26,943 bases of DNA from assembly GCA_016282555.1 (NCBI GenBank), contig JAEEKU010000062.1, forward strand, positions 1 to 26,943, read 5' to 3'. This document shows, in pieces, positions 6,683-14,274 of the stretch; the stretch's first letter is position 1, and every line of letters begins with the position of its first letter. The notes under the pieces were generated by a model. It worked only from the letters and a program-made list of their open reading frames with translations, had not been told where the DNA came from and did not search any database. The DNA is from Methanomassiliicoccaceae archaeon (GTDB lineage Archaea > Thermoplasmatota > Thermoplasmata > Methanomassiliicoccales > Methanomethylophilaceae). Both the position numbers and the translations under genes were made by a program.

Positions 6683-7370
6683 TTATCTTCGAAGCGTCTC
6701 CGAATACGCCCATTATCGTGTTGTACTCGTATTTCGTGGGGATGGAGCGCCCCATCATCCTTCTGAACATGACTCTGGTCGCGTCTCTCCTGCTGGGCGG
6801 GTACTCGATGGCGTCCATGAGGTCGCTGAAAAATCCGTACATTCTTTCCTTCTCGGCTCTGTCCGCGGGCTCCGGCCTTCTGGGCACGCTGCAGGCCTGG
6901 AACATCTCGTACATCACGATGTTCGCGGCATGGGAAAGGTTCAGGATCGGGTATTCTTCGCTTGTGGGGATCGTTATCAGCACGTCGCACAGGTTAAGCT
7001 CGTCCTGAAGAAGCCCGATATCTTCTCTCCCGAACAGAATCGCTATCTTTTCGGAGTATCCTCTGCAGTTCTCCGCGAATTCGCGGACGGGAACCGGAAC
7101 GCGGGTGTAGTTTCTGTCTCCCTTCGTGGTTATCCCGCTGGTGCCCACCACCAGAAAGCAGTCTTTTACGGCCTCTTCGAGACTGGTCACGACGCATGCG
7201 CTGTCCAGTATCTCCGATCCGTGCTTGGATCTCCTGTAAGCGTCGTCTCCGATCTCGCACGGATTCACGAGATAAAGTTCCTTTATATCGAAATTCGCCA
7301 TGGATCTCGCGATTGCGCCGACGTTTCCCTCGAATTTGGCGCCGACTACGACGATACGGATTTCAGGCAT
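6651..7370 (-). CDS. SPOUT-family RNA 2'-O-methyltransferase, TrmJ-like
   Basis: The 239-residue protein belongs to the SpoU/TrmH class. Motif 1 is EGNVGAIARSMANF (near residues 13-26). A middle motif LFGREDIGL and a final motif LNLSHAANIVMYE form the trefoil-knot SAM site. The order and the C-terminal helical extension fit TrmJ, which methylates the 2'-O of nucleotide 32 in tRNA; another tRNA or rRNA target is possible. The longer open frame starts at 7490, but its first 40 residues are unlike the family. ATG at 7370 gives the usual MPEIRIVVVGA start. It is 27-33 bases after the TATA-like TATAAAC, so it is leaderless. It is divergent from the phosphopantothenate synthetase operon. Confidence 0.88.
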   Translation of the reverse strand: MPEIRIVVVGAKFEGNVGAIARSMANFDIKELYLVNPCEIGDDAYRRSKHGSEILDSACVVTSLEEAVKDCFLVVGTSGITTKGDRNYTRVPVPVREFAENCRGYSEKIAILFGREDIGLLQDELNLCDVLITIPTSEEYPILNLSHAANIVMYEMFQACSVPRRPEPADRAEKERMYGFFSDLMDAIEYPPSRRDATRVMFRRMMGRSIPTKYEYNTIMGVFGDASKIIRYGKVWEKK

Positions 7371-7396
7371 AGTCCGGCAATATACAGGTACGATAT

Positions 7397-7403
7397 GTTT
7401 ATA
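7397..7403 (-). promoter_or_regulatory. TATA-like box for the TrmJ-like gene
   Basis: TATAAAC on the minus strand lies about 30 bases before the ATG at 7370, with no Shine-Dalgarno between, as expected for a leaderless message. Confidence 0.5.
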
Positions 7404-7490
7404 GCGGTCGCCGGCGAGCCGCGGAGTGCAAAGCGCGTTAAACGAAAAACGCCTGATCCGGCGGACCGGACCGGCGGGATCCGGATGCAC

Positions 7491-7500
7491 CTAATATATC
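7491..7500 (+). promoter_or_regulatory. TATA-like box for the phosphopantothenate synthetase operon
   Basis: CTAATATATC is centred about 24 bases before the ATG at 7520. No ribosome site is visible, so the first gene is probably leaderless. Confidence 0.5.
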
Positions 7501-7519
7501 CGACAGCGGTTTACCCCTC

Positions 7520-8278
7520 ATGGAAATTCCTAAGGATCACCCGAGGTACAAGTCGCTCATGACCCGCGAGCGTCTTGCGGAGATGGTCGAAAAGGGTCTG
7601 GTGACCCCCACCGGTCTGATTTCTCACGGCCGCGGGGAGGCGTACGATTATCTCATGGGCGAAACCAGCACGGATGCCGCTCTGGACGCCGAGAGGGCCG
7701 CCGCGGCGTTTCTTCTGAATGCCGGAAACCCGGTGGTCTGCGTGAACGGCAACGCCGCCGCTCTGGATCCGGAGGGCCTTATAGCTCTGGCCTCCGCCGT
7801 CGGCGCTAAGATCGAAGTGAATCTGTTCCACAGAACGCCGGAGAGGATGGAAGGTCTCATCTCCTATCTGGAGTCCAAAGGCGCCCGCGAGGTCCTCGGA
7901 AGGAACCCGGACCGCAGGATAAAGGGGCTCAACCACGACCGCGCTCTGTGCACGGACGAGGGAATATTCTCCAGCGACGTCATCGTCGTTCCCATCGAGG
8001 ACGGCGACAGGGCCGAGGCGCTGGTCTCCATGGGAAAAGTCGTCATTTCCATAGATCTGAATCCTCTCTCCCGCACGTCCCGCACCGCTACCGTTCCCAT
8101 TTCGGACGAGATGAGCCGGGCTCTGGAAAACATGATAAAATTCGCCGGAGAGCTCAGAGGAAACCGGGAGGAGATCGGAAGGATCATCGCGGAGTATTCT
8201 TCAGAAAAGACGCGCAGGGGAACCGTGGAATGCATATGCCGGCATCTCATGTCCGAATTCGAGAAAGGAGGAAACTGA
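7520..8278 (+). CDS. 4-phosphopantoate-beta-alanine ligase (archaeal phosphopantothenate synthetase)
   Basis: The 252-residue protein matches the archaeal DUF137 enzyme of coenzyme A synthesis. It joins 4-phosphopantoate and beta-alanine with ATP, taking the place of bacterial PanC after pantoate kinase. Hallmarks are IPKDHPRYKSL at the N-terminus, SHGRGEAYDYLMGE, VVCVNGNAAAL, KIEVNLFHRT and VVPIEDGDRAEALV, then ISIDLNPLSRT. The length is normal. It opens a long operon and is followed without a gap by the homocysteine hydrolase gene. The pantoate kinase gene is not in the window. Confidence 0.93.
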   Translation: MEIPKDHPRYKSLMTRERLAEMVEKGLVTPTGLISHGRGEAYDYLMGETSTDAALDAERAAAAFLLNAGNPVVCVNGNAAALDPEGLIALASAVGAKIEVNLFHRTPERMEGLISYLESKGAREVLGRNPDRRIKGLNHDRALCTDEGIFSSDVIVVPIEDGDRAEALVSMGKVVISIDLNPLSRTSRTATVPISDEMSRALENMIKFAGELRGNREEIGRIIAEYSSEKTRRGTVECICRHLMSEFEKGGN

Positions 8279-9517
8279 ATGGACGAACTTCTGGAAAAAG
8301 GAACGCTCAGGCTTCACTGGGCCGAGGATCACATGCCTGTTCTTAAGAAAATCAGGGAACGCTTTTCCGAGGAGAAGCCCCTGGAGGGCCTGAAGGTGGG
8401 AATGGCGCTCCACACGGAAGCCAAAACCGGGATGCTGGCAGTAACTCTCGCGGCCGCGGGGGCGGAGATCCGTCTCGCCAGCTGCAATCCGCTGTCTACC
8501 GACGACTCCGTCGCTCTCGCCCTCAGGGAGGAGTACGGTCTGAAAGTCTATGCTAAGAAGTGGGAGACCCAGGAGGAGTACTACCGCAACCTGAACACGG
8601 TTCTGGACATGTCTCCGGATCTCATCATCGACGACGGCGCGGACCTCATAGCTATGTCCCACACCTCCCGCAGCGAGGTTCTGGAGACTGTGAGGGCGGC
8701 CAACGAGGAGACCACCACCGGAGTGGTCCGCCTGAGGGCGATGGCCGCGGAGGGGGCGCTGAAATTTCCCGTGCTGGACGTGAACGACGCCAAGATGAAG
8801 TTCCTCTTCGACAACAGGTACGGAACAGGACAGTCGGCTTTCGACGGATGGATGAACGCCACGAACCTCATCGTCGCCGGGAAGAGGCTGGTGGTCGCCG
8901 GGTACGGATGGTGCGGAAAAGGCGTCGCATTGAGAGCCAAAGGTCTCGGGGCTATCGTCACCGTCACCGAGATTGATCCGGTGAAGGCAATCGAGGCTCT
9001 GATGGACGGGTTCCAGGTGATGAAGATGGAGGACGCCGTCCGCACCGCTGATATGATTATTACCGTCACCGGGTGCAAGGACATCATCACCGGACAGCAT
9101 ATCGCCCTGATGAAGGACGGGTGCGTGATGGGAAACGTCGGGCATTTCGACAACGAGATAAGCAAGCCGGATCTGGAGAAAGCCTCGGTCTCGCATGAGC
9201 GGGTAAGAGATTTCATCGATATGTACAGGATGAAGGACGGGCGCAAGCTTTACCTCATAGCGGAAGGCCGTCTCATGAATCTCGCCGCCGGACAGGGCCA
9301 TCCCGCCGAGATCATGGACATGAGCTTCGCCACCCAGGCGCTGGGAATCGTGTACATGTCACAGCATTACAAGGAGATGAAAGGACAGGTTTACTCCGTT
9401 CCGGACTCCATCGACAGGGAAATTGCATCGGTGAAGCTGGAATCCATGGGGGTGGAGATAGACTCCCTCACAGAAATCCAGAAGGAATACGTCACCGGGT
9501 GGAGGGAGGGGACATGA
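8279..9517 (+). CDS. ahcY: S-adenosylhomocysteine / S-inosylhomocysteine hydrolase
   Basis: This 412-residue enzyme of the AdoHcy hydrolase family uses bound NAD to split the thioether by-product of methylation. The NAD site is GYGWCGKGVALRAKGLGA (from residue 208). Substrate and structural motifs include HTEAKTGML, DDGADLI, EETTTGVVRL and MGNVGHFDNEI. As in archaea and thermophiles it lacks the long C-terminal KPDHYRY extension of eukaryal enzymes. In some methanogens the natural substrate is S-inosylhomocysteine, made by a deaminase; the sequence cannot decide this. The ATG directly follows the upstream stop, with AAAGGAGG before it. The stop overlaps the next ATG (ATGA). Confidence 0.95.
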   Translation: MDELLEKGTLRLHWAEDHMPVLKKIRERFSEEKPLEGLKVGMALHTEAKTGMLAVTLAAAGAEIRLASCNPLSTDDSVALALREEYGLKVYAKKWETQEEYYRNLNTVLDMSPDLIIDDGADLIAMSHTSRSEVLETVRAANEETTTGVVRLRAMAAEGALKFPVLDVNDAKMKFLFDNRYGTGQSAFDGWMNATNLIVAGKRLVVAGYGWCGKGVALRAKGLGAIVTVTEIDPVKAIEALMDGFQVMKMEDAVRTADMIITVTGCKDIITGQHIALMKDGCVMGNVGHFDNEISKPDLEKASVSHERVRDFIDMYRMKDGRKLYLIAEGRLMNLAAGQGHPAEIMDMSFATQALGIVYMSQHYKEMKGQVYSVPDSIDREIASVKLESMGVEIDSLTEIQKEYVTGWREGT

Positions 9518-10425
9518 AGCCCTTTCTTACCGTGTACGGAAGCACGACCGTCGATCACATCATGACGGTACCCTCTCTTCCCGTCGAGGGGATAACAATG
9601 AGGATCGCCTCTTCCGAGACCGTGCTCGGGGGAGTCGGGATGAACATCGCGCTCACCGCCGCCAGACTCGGATGCCCCACCGCTCTGTGCTCGTTCGTGG
9701 GCCAGGATTTTCCCGTCGCATACCGCGATCTCATGAAGGAATGCTCCCTCATCACGGACGAGTTCGTCGCCGTGGACGATAAAGAGACTTCGAAAGCAAT
9801 TATAGTAGACGCTCCGGAATCGAAGCAGATGGTTCTGTTCTACCAGGGGCCGATGGACTCTCTGGAGGAGAGGGGCGTAAGGCTTCTGAAGAACGCCTCG
9901 GAATCGGAATACGTGCATTTCTGCACCGGCCAGCCCAGATACTACATATCCACGATGAAGATGCTGAAGAGGCGTAGGATGGCGCTGGATCCGGCTCAGG
10001 AGTCCCATTACGCCTGGGGCCCGGACACTTTCAGGGAGGCTCTCCCCATGGCGGACGCGCTGTTCTGCAACAAGCTGGAGTCGGATGCTCTGAGCAGGCA
10101 TCTGGGAAGCTCCGTTTTCGACGCCGATCTCGATCTTATAGTCTGCACTCTGGGATCCGAGGGGAGCCTCGCGGTGTACAAAAACGAGACTATGTCGGTT
10201 CCGGCCGTCAAAGCGGACAAGGTCGTCGACGTGACCGGGGCGGGGGATTCCTTCAGAGGAGGATTCTATGCCGCTCTGTACCGCGGTTACAAGGTTCCGG
10301 AGGCGCTGGTCATAGCGTCCGCCGCCGCGTCGTTCGTGGTCGAGAGCATCGGACCCCTGACGGGAACTCCCTCATGGGATAACGTCATCGGACGCGCGGA
10401 GCCTTATTTCGGGGAGATCTCCTGA
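9514..10425 (+). CDS. PfkB-family carbohydrate/nucleoside kinase
   Basis: The 303-residue protein is a ribokinase/PfkB kinase. It has the N-terminal GGVGMNIALTAARLG motif and the C-terminal signature DVTGAGDSFRGGFYAAL, with the catalytic Asp at residue 245. The start is ATG 9514, which overlaps the hydrolase stop (ATGA) and has GGAGGGAGGGG just upstream; a GTG five codons earlier lies inside that ribosome site. Position directly after AdoHcy hydrolase suggests it phosphorylates adenosine or inosine released by that enzyme, as known PfkB nucleoside kinases of methanogens do. The substrate is inference; a sugar kinase role is possible. Confidence 0.88.
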   Translation: MKPFLTVYGSTTVDHIMTVPSLPVEGITMRIASSETVLGGVGMNIALTAARLGCPTALCSFVGQDFPVAYRDLMKECSLITDEFVAVDDKETSKAIIVDAPESKQMVLFYQGPMDSLEERGVRLLKNASESEYVHFCTGQPRYYISTMKMLKRRRMALDPAQESHYAWGPDTFREALPMADALFCNKLESDALSRHLGSSVFDADLDLIVCTLGSEGSLAVYKNETMSVPAVKADKVVDVTGAGDSFRGGFYAALYRGYKVPEALVIASAAASFVVESIGPLTGTPSWDNVIGRAEPYFGEIS

Positions 10426-10997
10426 TGCTGGTAGCTCTGACCGGGACTCCCGGGACCGGAAAGACCTCCGTTGCGGAGGAGCTGCGCCGGAGAGGATACG
10501 AGGTTCTGGACCTGAGCGCGCACATCCGCTCCTCCGGCCTTCTCGGGAATCTGGACGAGTCCAGGGACACGTACGAAGTCGATCTCGATCTTCTCAACGA
10601 TTCTTTGGAACCTTACAGGAAAAAGAGCGGAACGGTCATCATGGAGGGGCATCTCTCCCATTTCATGGACTGCGGGACTATCATTGTTCTCAGATGCGCC
10701 CCGGAAGTGCTGGCGGAGAGGCTGGAGAGGAGAGGCTACAGCCGCGCGAAGGTCAGGGAGAACACAGAATCGGAGATTCTCGACGTGATTTTGTGCGAGT
10801 CGGCCGAAACCGATATACCTGTGTTCGAGATAAATTGCACCTCGGTTACGCCTGCCGGCGCCGCCGATGCGGCCGAGGATATTCTCTCCGGAAATACCGG
10901 AAAATATCTTCCGGGAAGCGTCAACTGGTCTTCGGAGATGGAAGAATGGTTCTTGACGGACAGAGAGCGAGAGCGGATTTTGCGCTGGCGCCCGTAG
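10425..10997 (+). CDS. AK6/Fap7-like adenylate kinase
   Basis: The 190-residue P-loop kinase has LTGTPGTGKTS (residues 5-15), a VIMEGHLSHF stretch and the lid-like RLERRGYSRAKVRENTESEI, typical of the AK6/hCINAP/Fap7 family. Fap7 is an ATPase and adenylate kinase that works in late small-subunit ribosome maturation with uS11. The ATG overlaps the previous stop (TGATG). This is the only gene here that ends in TAG. A TGA lies three sense codons later (TAG CGA AAC GGA TGA), so read-through would add only four residues. The 3' end overlaps the next gene by 52 bases. A ribosome-assembly role agrees with tsr3 further down the operon. Confidence 0.88.
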   Translation: MLVALTGTPGTGKTSVAEELRRRGYEVLDLSAHIRSSGLLGNLDESRDTYEVDLDLLNDSLEPYRKKSGTVIMEGHLSHFMDCGTIIVLRCAPEVLAERLERRGYSRAKVRENTESEILDVILCESAETDIPVFEINCTSVTPAGAADAAEDILSGNTGKYLPGSVNWSSEMEEWFLTDRERERILRWRP

Positions 10998-11590
10998 CGA
11001 AACGGATGATCGGAGTAAATCCGAACCTTATTTCATGGATCGGCCTTATAATCGCGGCCGTATGCGGGATTCTGTTCTATTTCAGCGGATACGACGGATA
11101 CAGGTACCTGCTGGGAGTCGGAGCGGCAGCCGTTCTGATTTCCGGATATTTCGATGCTTTGGACGGCAAAATAGCCAAACTCGCTGGAAAGGCGTCCGCC
11201 AAAGGGGATTATCTGGATCACGTGTTCGACAGATACGCCGACGTCTTCATGATCGGCGGAGTGGCGGTAAGCTCCTGGTGCAATCCGTATCTGGGAATGG
11301 CCGCCCTGGTCGGAGTCCTTCTGACCTCGTACATGGGGACCCAGGCGCAGGCCGTCGGGGCTCCGAGGCTTTACGCCGGACTGCTCGGGCGCGCGGACAG
11401 GGTCGTCCTCTCCACTATCTTTCCCATAATACAGCTGATCATGTCTGCGGCCGGGTACGGATCTTTCGAGATATACGGTTTCGACATCTGCTGGATGGAG
11501 ATTATGATGATCTGGTTCGCCGTCGTCGGAAACCTCACCGCGGTCCAGAGGGGAATAATAACCTGGAGGAACCTCTCGAAAGAGAACTGA
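10946..11590 (+). CDS. CDP-alcohol phosphatidyltransferase, archaetidylinositol-phosphate-synthase-like
   Basis: The 214-residue membrane enzyme contains the CDP-alcohol transferase signature with exact spacing: D70-x2-D73-G74-x2-A77-K78-x8-G87-x3-D91-x3-D95. The usual Arg after Ala is Lys here. About six hydrophobic segments follow NLISWIGLI. Enzymes of this class join CDP-archaeol to a polar head group such as inositol phosphate in archaeal lipid synthesis. The MVLD...LAPVAKRMIGVNPNLISW start resembles archaetidylinositol phosphate synthases, so the ATG at 10946 is preferred despite its 52-base overlap with the kinase gene; an alternative is ATG 11006. The head group is inferred. Confidence 0.87.
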   Translation: MVLDGQRARADFALAPVAKRMIGVNPNLISWIGLIIAAVCGILFYFSGYDGYRYLLGVGAAAVLISGYFDALDGKIAKLAGKASAKGDYLDHVFDRYADVFMIGGVAVSSWCNPYLGMAALVGVLLTSYMGTQAQAVGAPRLYAGLLGRADRVVLSTIFPIIQLIMSAAGYGSFEIYGFDICWMEIMMIWFAVVGNLTAVQRGIITWRNLSKEN

Positions 11591-11634
11591 CAACGGTTAT
11601 CTACGATCTACGATTACGCAGGAGAGGATTTGCG

Positions 11635-12111
11635 ATGTTCGGGAAGAAACGCTCCAGAATCAGAGTTCTTTTTATCGACAGGAAAAACGATTTCGTATCT
11701 CAGATCGCCGAGCATTTCGCCGCGAAGACGTATCCGGATCTGTACGAGGTTTACAGCGCCGGCCCGGAGAAGGATTTCGTCGACTGCGAGATGATCTCCG
11801 TTCTCTATCAGAACGGGGAGGATATCAGGAGAAGCGTCTCCAAGGATTTCAAGGATCAGGAGATTCTCAGAAAGGATCAGGAGTACGACATCGTCGTCTA
11901 CATGGAGAAAGCGGTATTCGACGAGTGGTCCGGAAGGACTCCCTGGCAGGGGAGGCAGATCTGCGCCCCGATGAGGACCAGAGAGGAATACAAAGCCACG
12001 GACGACGCCGAGTTATACGACGAATATCTGAAAACCATGGAAGAGGTCAGGGACTGGGTGGAAACCAATATGAAGGATCCGGAGAAGCTCAGATCCATGG
12101 TGTCCGCATGA
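11635..12111 (+). CDS. Low-molecular-weight phosphatase-like protein with lost active site
   Basis: The 158-residue protein has the fold pattern of LMW tyrosine phosphatases and arsenate reductases: VLFI at residues 11-14, then QIAEHFA, YEVYSAGPE, and a YDIVVYM strand. The active-site loop C-x5-R-S is replaced by D15-RKNDFV-S22, so both the nucleophilic Cys and the phosphate-binding Arg are gone. The late Asp-Pro acid loop is also absent (CAPMRTREEY region). It is therefore probably a non-catalytic binding or scaffold protein. AGGAGAGG lies a few bases before the ATG. The stop overlaps the tsr3 start (ATGA), which shows co-translation. The partner or ligand is unknown. Confidence 0.7.
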   Translation: MFGKKRSRIRVLFIDRKNDFVSQIAEHFAAKTYPDLYEVYSAGPEKDFVDCEMISVLYQNGEDIRRSVSKDFKDQEILRKDQEYDIVVYMEKAVFDEWSGRTPWQGRQICAPMRTREEYKATDDAELYDEYLKTMEEVRDWVETNMKDPEKLRSMVSA

Positions 12112-12685
12112 TTCCTGTCATCATCTACGACAAATGCCAGTGCGATCCGGGAAAATGCACCGCCAAGCGCATGCTGAAGTTCGGGCTGGGAAGGGAAGCC
12201 AAGACTCTGAAGAGCATCCCGTCCGGCTCTGTCGTCCTTTCCCCGTTCTCCGACCGGGCGCTGTCCCCGGCGGATCTGCGCTACGCGAGAAGGGGGCTGG
12301 TCGTGATGGATCTCACCTGGACCAACATCGATCAGTTTCCGAGGCTGAAGAATGTTAACGAGCGCGCTCTCCCCTACCTTCTGGCTTCCAATCCGGTCAA
12401 CTGGGGCAGGCCCATGGAGCTCAACAGCGCCGAGGCCGTGATGGCTTCCCTGTACATCCTGGGGCAGAGGGAGCAGGCGGAAACGTTTCTGGGCCGCTTC
12501 AACTGGGCCCCGGAGTTCATGAGGCTCAACGGCGCCCTGCTCGAGGATTATTCCGCGGCGGCGGACAGCACGGAGGTTGTCCGCATCCAGGAAGAGTACA
12601 TCTCATCGATCAGAAAAGACCGGAGCCGATTCCGGACGGAGTTCCAAACCTATTTTTATTCTTTAAATATCGGGATGCGGGATGA
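12108..12685 (+). CDS. tsr3: Tsr3, 16S rRNA aminocarboxypropyltransferase; 3' end unclear
   Basis: Residues 1-166 match archaeal Tsr3 (DUF367), which transfers the 3-amino-3-carboxypropyl group of SAM to a modified uridine in helix 31 of small-subunit rRNA. Motifs are IYDKCQCDPGKCTAKRM, VVMDLTW, ERALPYLLASNPVNWGRP and NSAEAVMASLYILGQREQAE. The conserved part ends near 12605. No stop follows in this frame until 13668-13670, deep inside the MFS gene, so the literal frame has 520 codons with a meaningless Arg/His-rich tail. The other two frames stop at TAA 12664 and at TGA 12683; the latter would overlap the MFS ATG as ATGA. The end given here assumes that shift. A real or sequencing frameshift near 12605-12680, possibly at AAAA 12613-12616, is likely. 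Confidence 0.82.
12663..12671 (+). promoter_or_regulatory. TATA-like element before the MFS gene
   Basis: An AT-rich stretch ends in TTTAAATAT just before the MFS start in GC-rich surroundings. It lies only 11 bases before ATG 12682; used as a TATA box, it would favour the in-frame ATG at 12715. Confidence 0.35.
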
Positions 12686-13875
12686 TAGAGACAAGGCTGG
12701 GCCGCCGTCCCCTCATGCTGCTGATAATACTCCTCAGCATGTTCGGGCCCATATCCACGGACATGTATCTCTCCGGGCTTCCGGTCATGATCTCGGATTT
12801 CGGAACCTCGGAGTCCGTGCTGAACATGTCTCTGTATCTTTTCATGCTGGTTCTAGCGTTCAGCATTCTGATACTCGGTCCTCTGGCCGACAAATACGGA
12901 AGAAGGAAGGTTCTGTCCGCTTCGCTTGCGATATACGCTTTGGCAAACATCGCCTGCTGCTTCACGGACGACGTGCGGATATTCATCGCGCTCAGAATGA
13001 TCCAGGCCGCGGGAGGGGGAGGCGCTCTGACGGCGGCGTTCGCGCTCATCAAAGACTGTTTCACGGGAAACGATATGAGATCCGTGCTGTCGGTTACCGC
13101 GGCGATAGGCATTCTCGGGCCGATACTGGCTCCGGTGATCGGCACGCTTCTGATCGGCATCGGGGGGTGGCGGGCGACGTTCTGGTTCCCGGCGGGGACC
13201 GCTCTTTTCTGCCTGTTTCTGGGTTATTTCCTGCCGGCGGCTCTTCCCTTCGAAAGGTACGAGGGCAGCATCGCCGGGACTTTCTCCAGGCTCGGAGCGG
13301 TGGCCGCGAACCGCAGCTTCCTTCTGTTCATGCTGATGATGTGCACGTTCACGGGCTCCCAGCTCGCTTACATCTCCGTTTCATCGTATGTCTACCAGGA
13401 CGGGTTCGGGCTGTCCGCCGCGGAATACAGCCTCGTTCTGGCATCCGCGTGCATCGCCGGGCTGGTAATAGCGCGCATAGAAGAGCACAGAAGGGTATCT
13501 CCTTAGAGAAGGCTGGTTTTCATACTGTCCATGGGGCTCCTGAGCTTGGGGATGATGTCTTTCCTCGCCGGATTCCACTGGCTGCTGTTTCTTCTGTCGA
13601 TAGTGCCCTGCTGCTCCGTCACGATAACCGCCCGCTCGTTCGGATTCGGGATCCTTATGGAGCAGCATGACGGCGACAACGGCTCCGTTTCTTCCCTTCT
13701 CAATTTCACGACGTTCATGTTCGCCTTCGCGGGAATGGTGATAGCGTCGTCCTTCCCGCCGGATCTCTTCATTTACGGAGTCTCGGCGATGCTTCTGATA
13801 AGCTGCTCTGTATTCGTATCTTGCTGGGCGCTCCTCAGGGCGGGGGGCCGCGGACTGAAAGGATTCGGGGAATAA
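12682..13875 (+). CDS. MFS drug-resistance-type transporter (Bcr/CflA-like) with an in-frame TAG
   Basis: Two open stretches, 12682-13503 and 13507-13875, lie in the same frame and are separated only by TAG at 13504-13506 (codon 275). Read together they give 397 residues, the usual length for a 12-helix Bcr/CflA exporter. The N-terminal half has ISTDMYLSGLPVM, the MFS loop GPLADKYGRRKV, and IALRMIQAAGGGG. The C-terminal half supplies the last four helices. The TAG lies in a basic cytoplasmic loop, HRRVSP-TAG-RRLVF, between helices 8 and 9. In pyrrolysine-using archaea UAG can be read as an amino acid; otherwise this is a nonsense mutation. ATG 12682 gives the family-like N-terminus. The substrate is unknown. 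Confidence 0.82.
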
Positions 13876-13901
13876 AAGCCGGCCGGAGCCGGAACGGGGG
13901 T

Positions 13902-14069
13902 TTAAGAGAATCTGGCCGGCATATCCGGAATGTGGAATTTCCGGCCTTCCGGGTCTGAAGGAGCAATGGCTTCCGCGAACTCTTCATCCCGGGGGAGGAT
14001 GTTGCCGCATCTCTGACAAATCGAAAAAGGATTGAGACCTGAATCACTCCCGCACATCGGACACTGCAT
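13902..14069 (-). CDS. Small zinc-ribbon protein
   Basis: A 55-residue frame begins MQCPMCGSDS and continues NPFSICQRCGN, giving two CxxC pairs 11 residues apart, a classic zinc ribbon. The rest is acidic and proline-rich and ends PDMPARFS. The frame stays open upstream to a TAA at 14160-14162, without another ATG, so it could also be the tail of a decayed larger protein such as an archaeal recombinase. No strong ribosome site precedes the ATG. The longer minus-strand frame over the same DNA (13835-14146) has no domain. Real coding is likely because of the paired cysteines, but the start is uncertain. Confidence 0.45.
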   Translation of the reverse strand: MQCPMCGSDSGLNPFSICQRCGNILPRDEEFAEAIAPSDPEGRKFHIPDMPARFS

Positions 14070-14193
14070 GCTTTCGACATAGCGATTCGGTATTTGAGCT
14101 GTTCGACCGGGATGCGGGAACCCTCCGTTTCTGGTATTTTTTGCATAAAATCCGCTTATTTATGACGGATATGCATCTGTCTTTCCATTTGGA

Positions 14194-14201
14194 TTATATA
14201 A
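14194..14201 (+). promoter_or_regulatory. TATA box of the chelatase operon
   Basis: TTATATAA lies in a local AT-rich island and predicts a start near 14225, leaving a leader of about 50 bases before the chlI ATG. Confidence 0.6.
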
Positions 14202-14274
14202 CCTATATTTATTCCTGCAACAGTGATTGGGCGCGCGCCGGAAAAACCGGAGGGATCAATCAGGGCGGGATCGA

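Noticed and set aside
7371..7490. 40-residue N-terminal extension of the TrmJ-like protein
   Set aside because: It is Arg/Pro-rich, unlike the family, and includes the likely TATA box; MPEIRIVVVGA is the usual start.
13835..14146. 103-codon minus-strand frame over the zinc-ribbon region
   Set aside because: It overlaps the MFS 3' end and lacks any motif; the alternative frame has paired CxxC motifs.
13876..14274. Cobalamin riboswitch before the chelatase operon
   Set aside because: The predicted leader is only about 50 bases and no B12-box-like conserved segments were seen.
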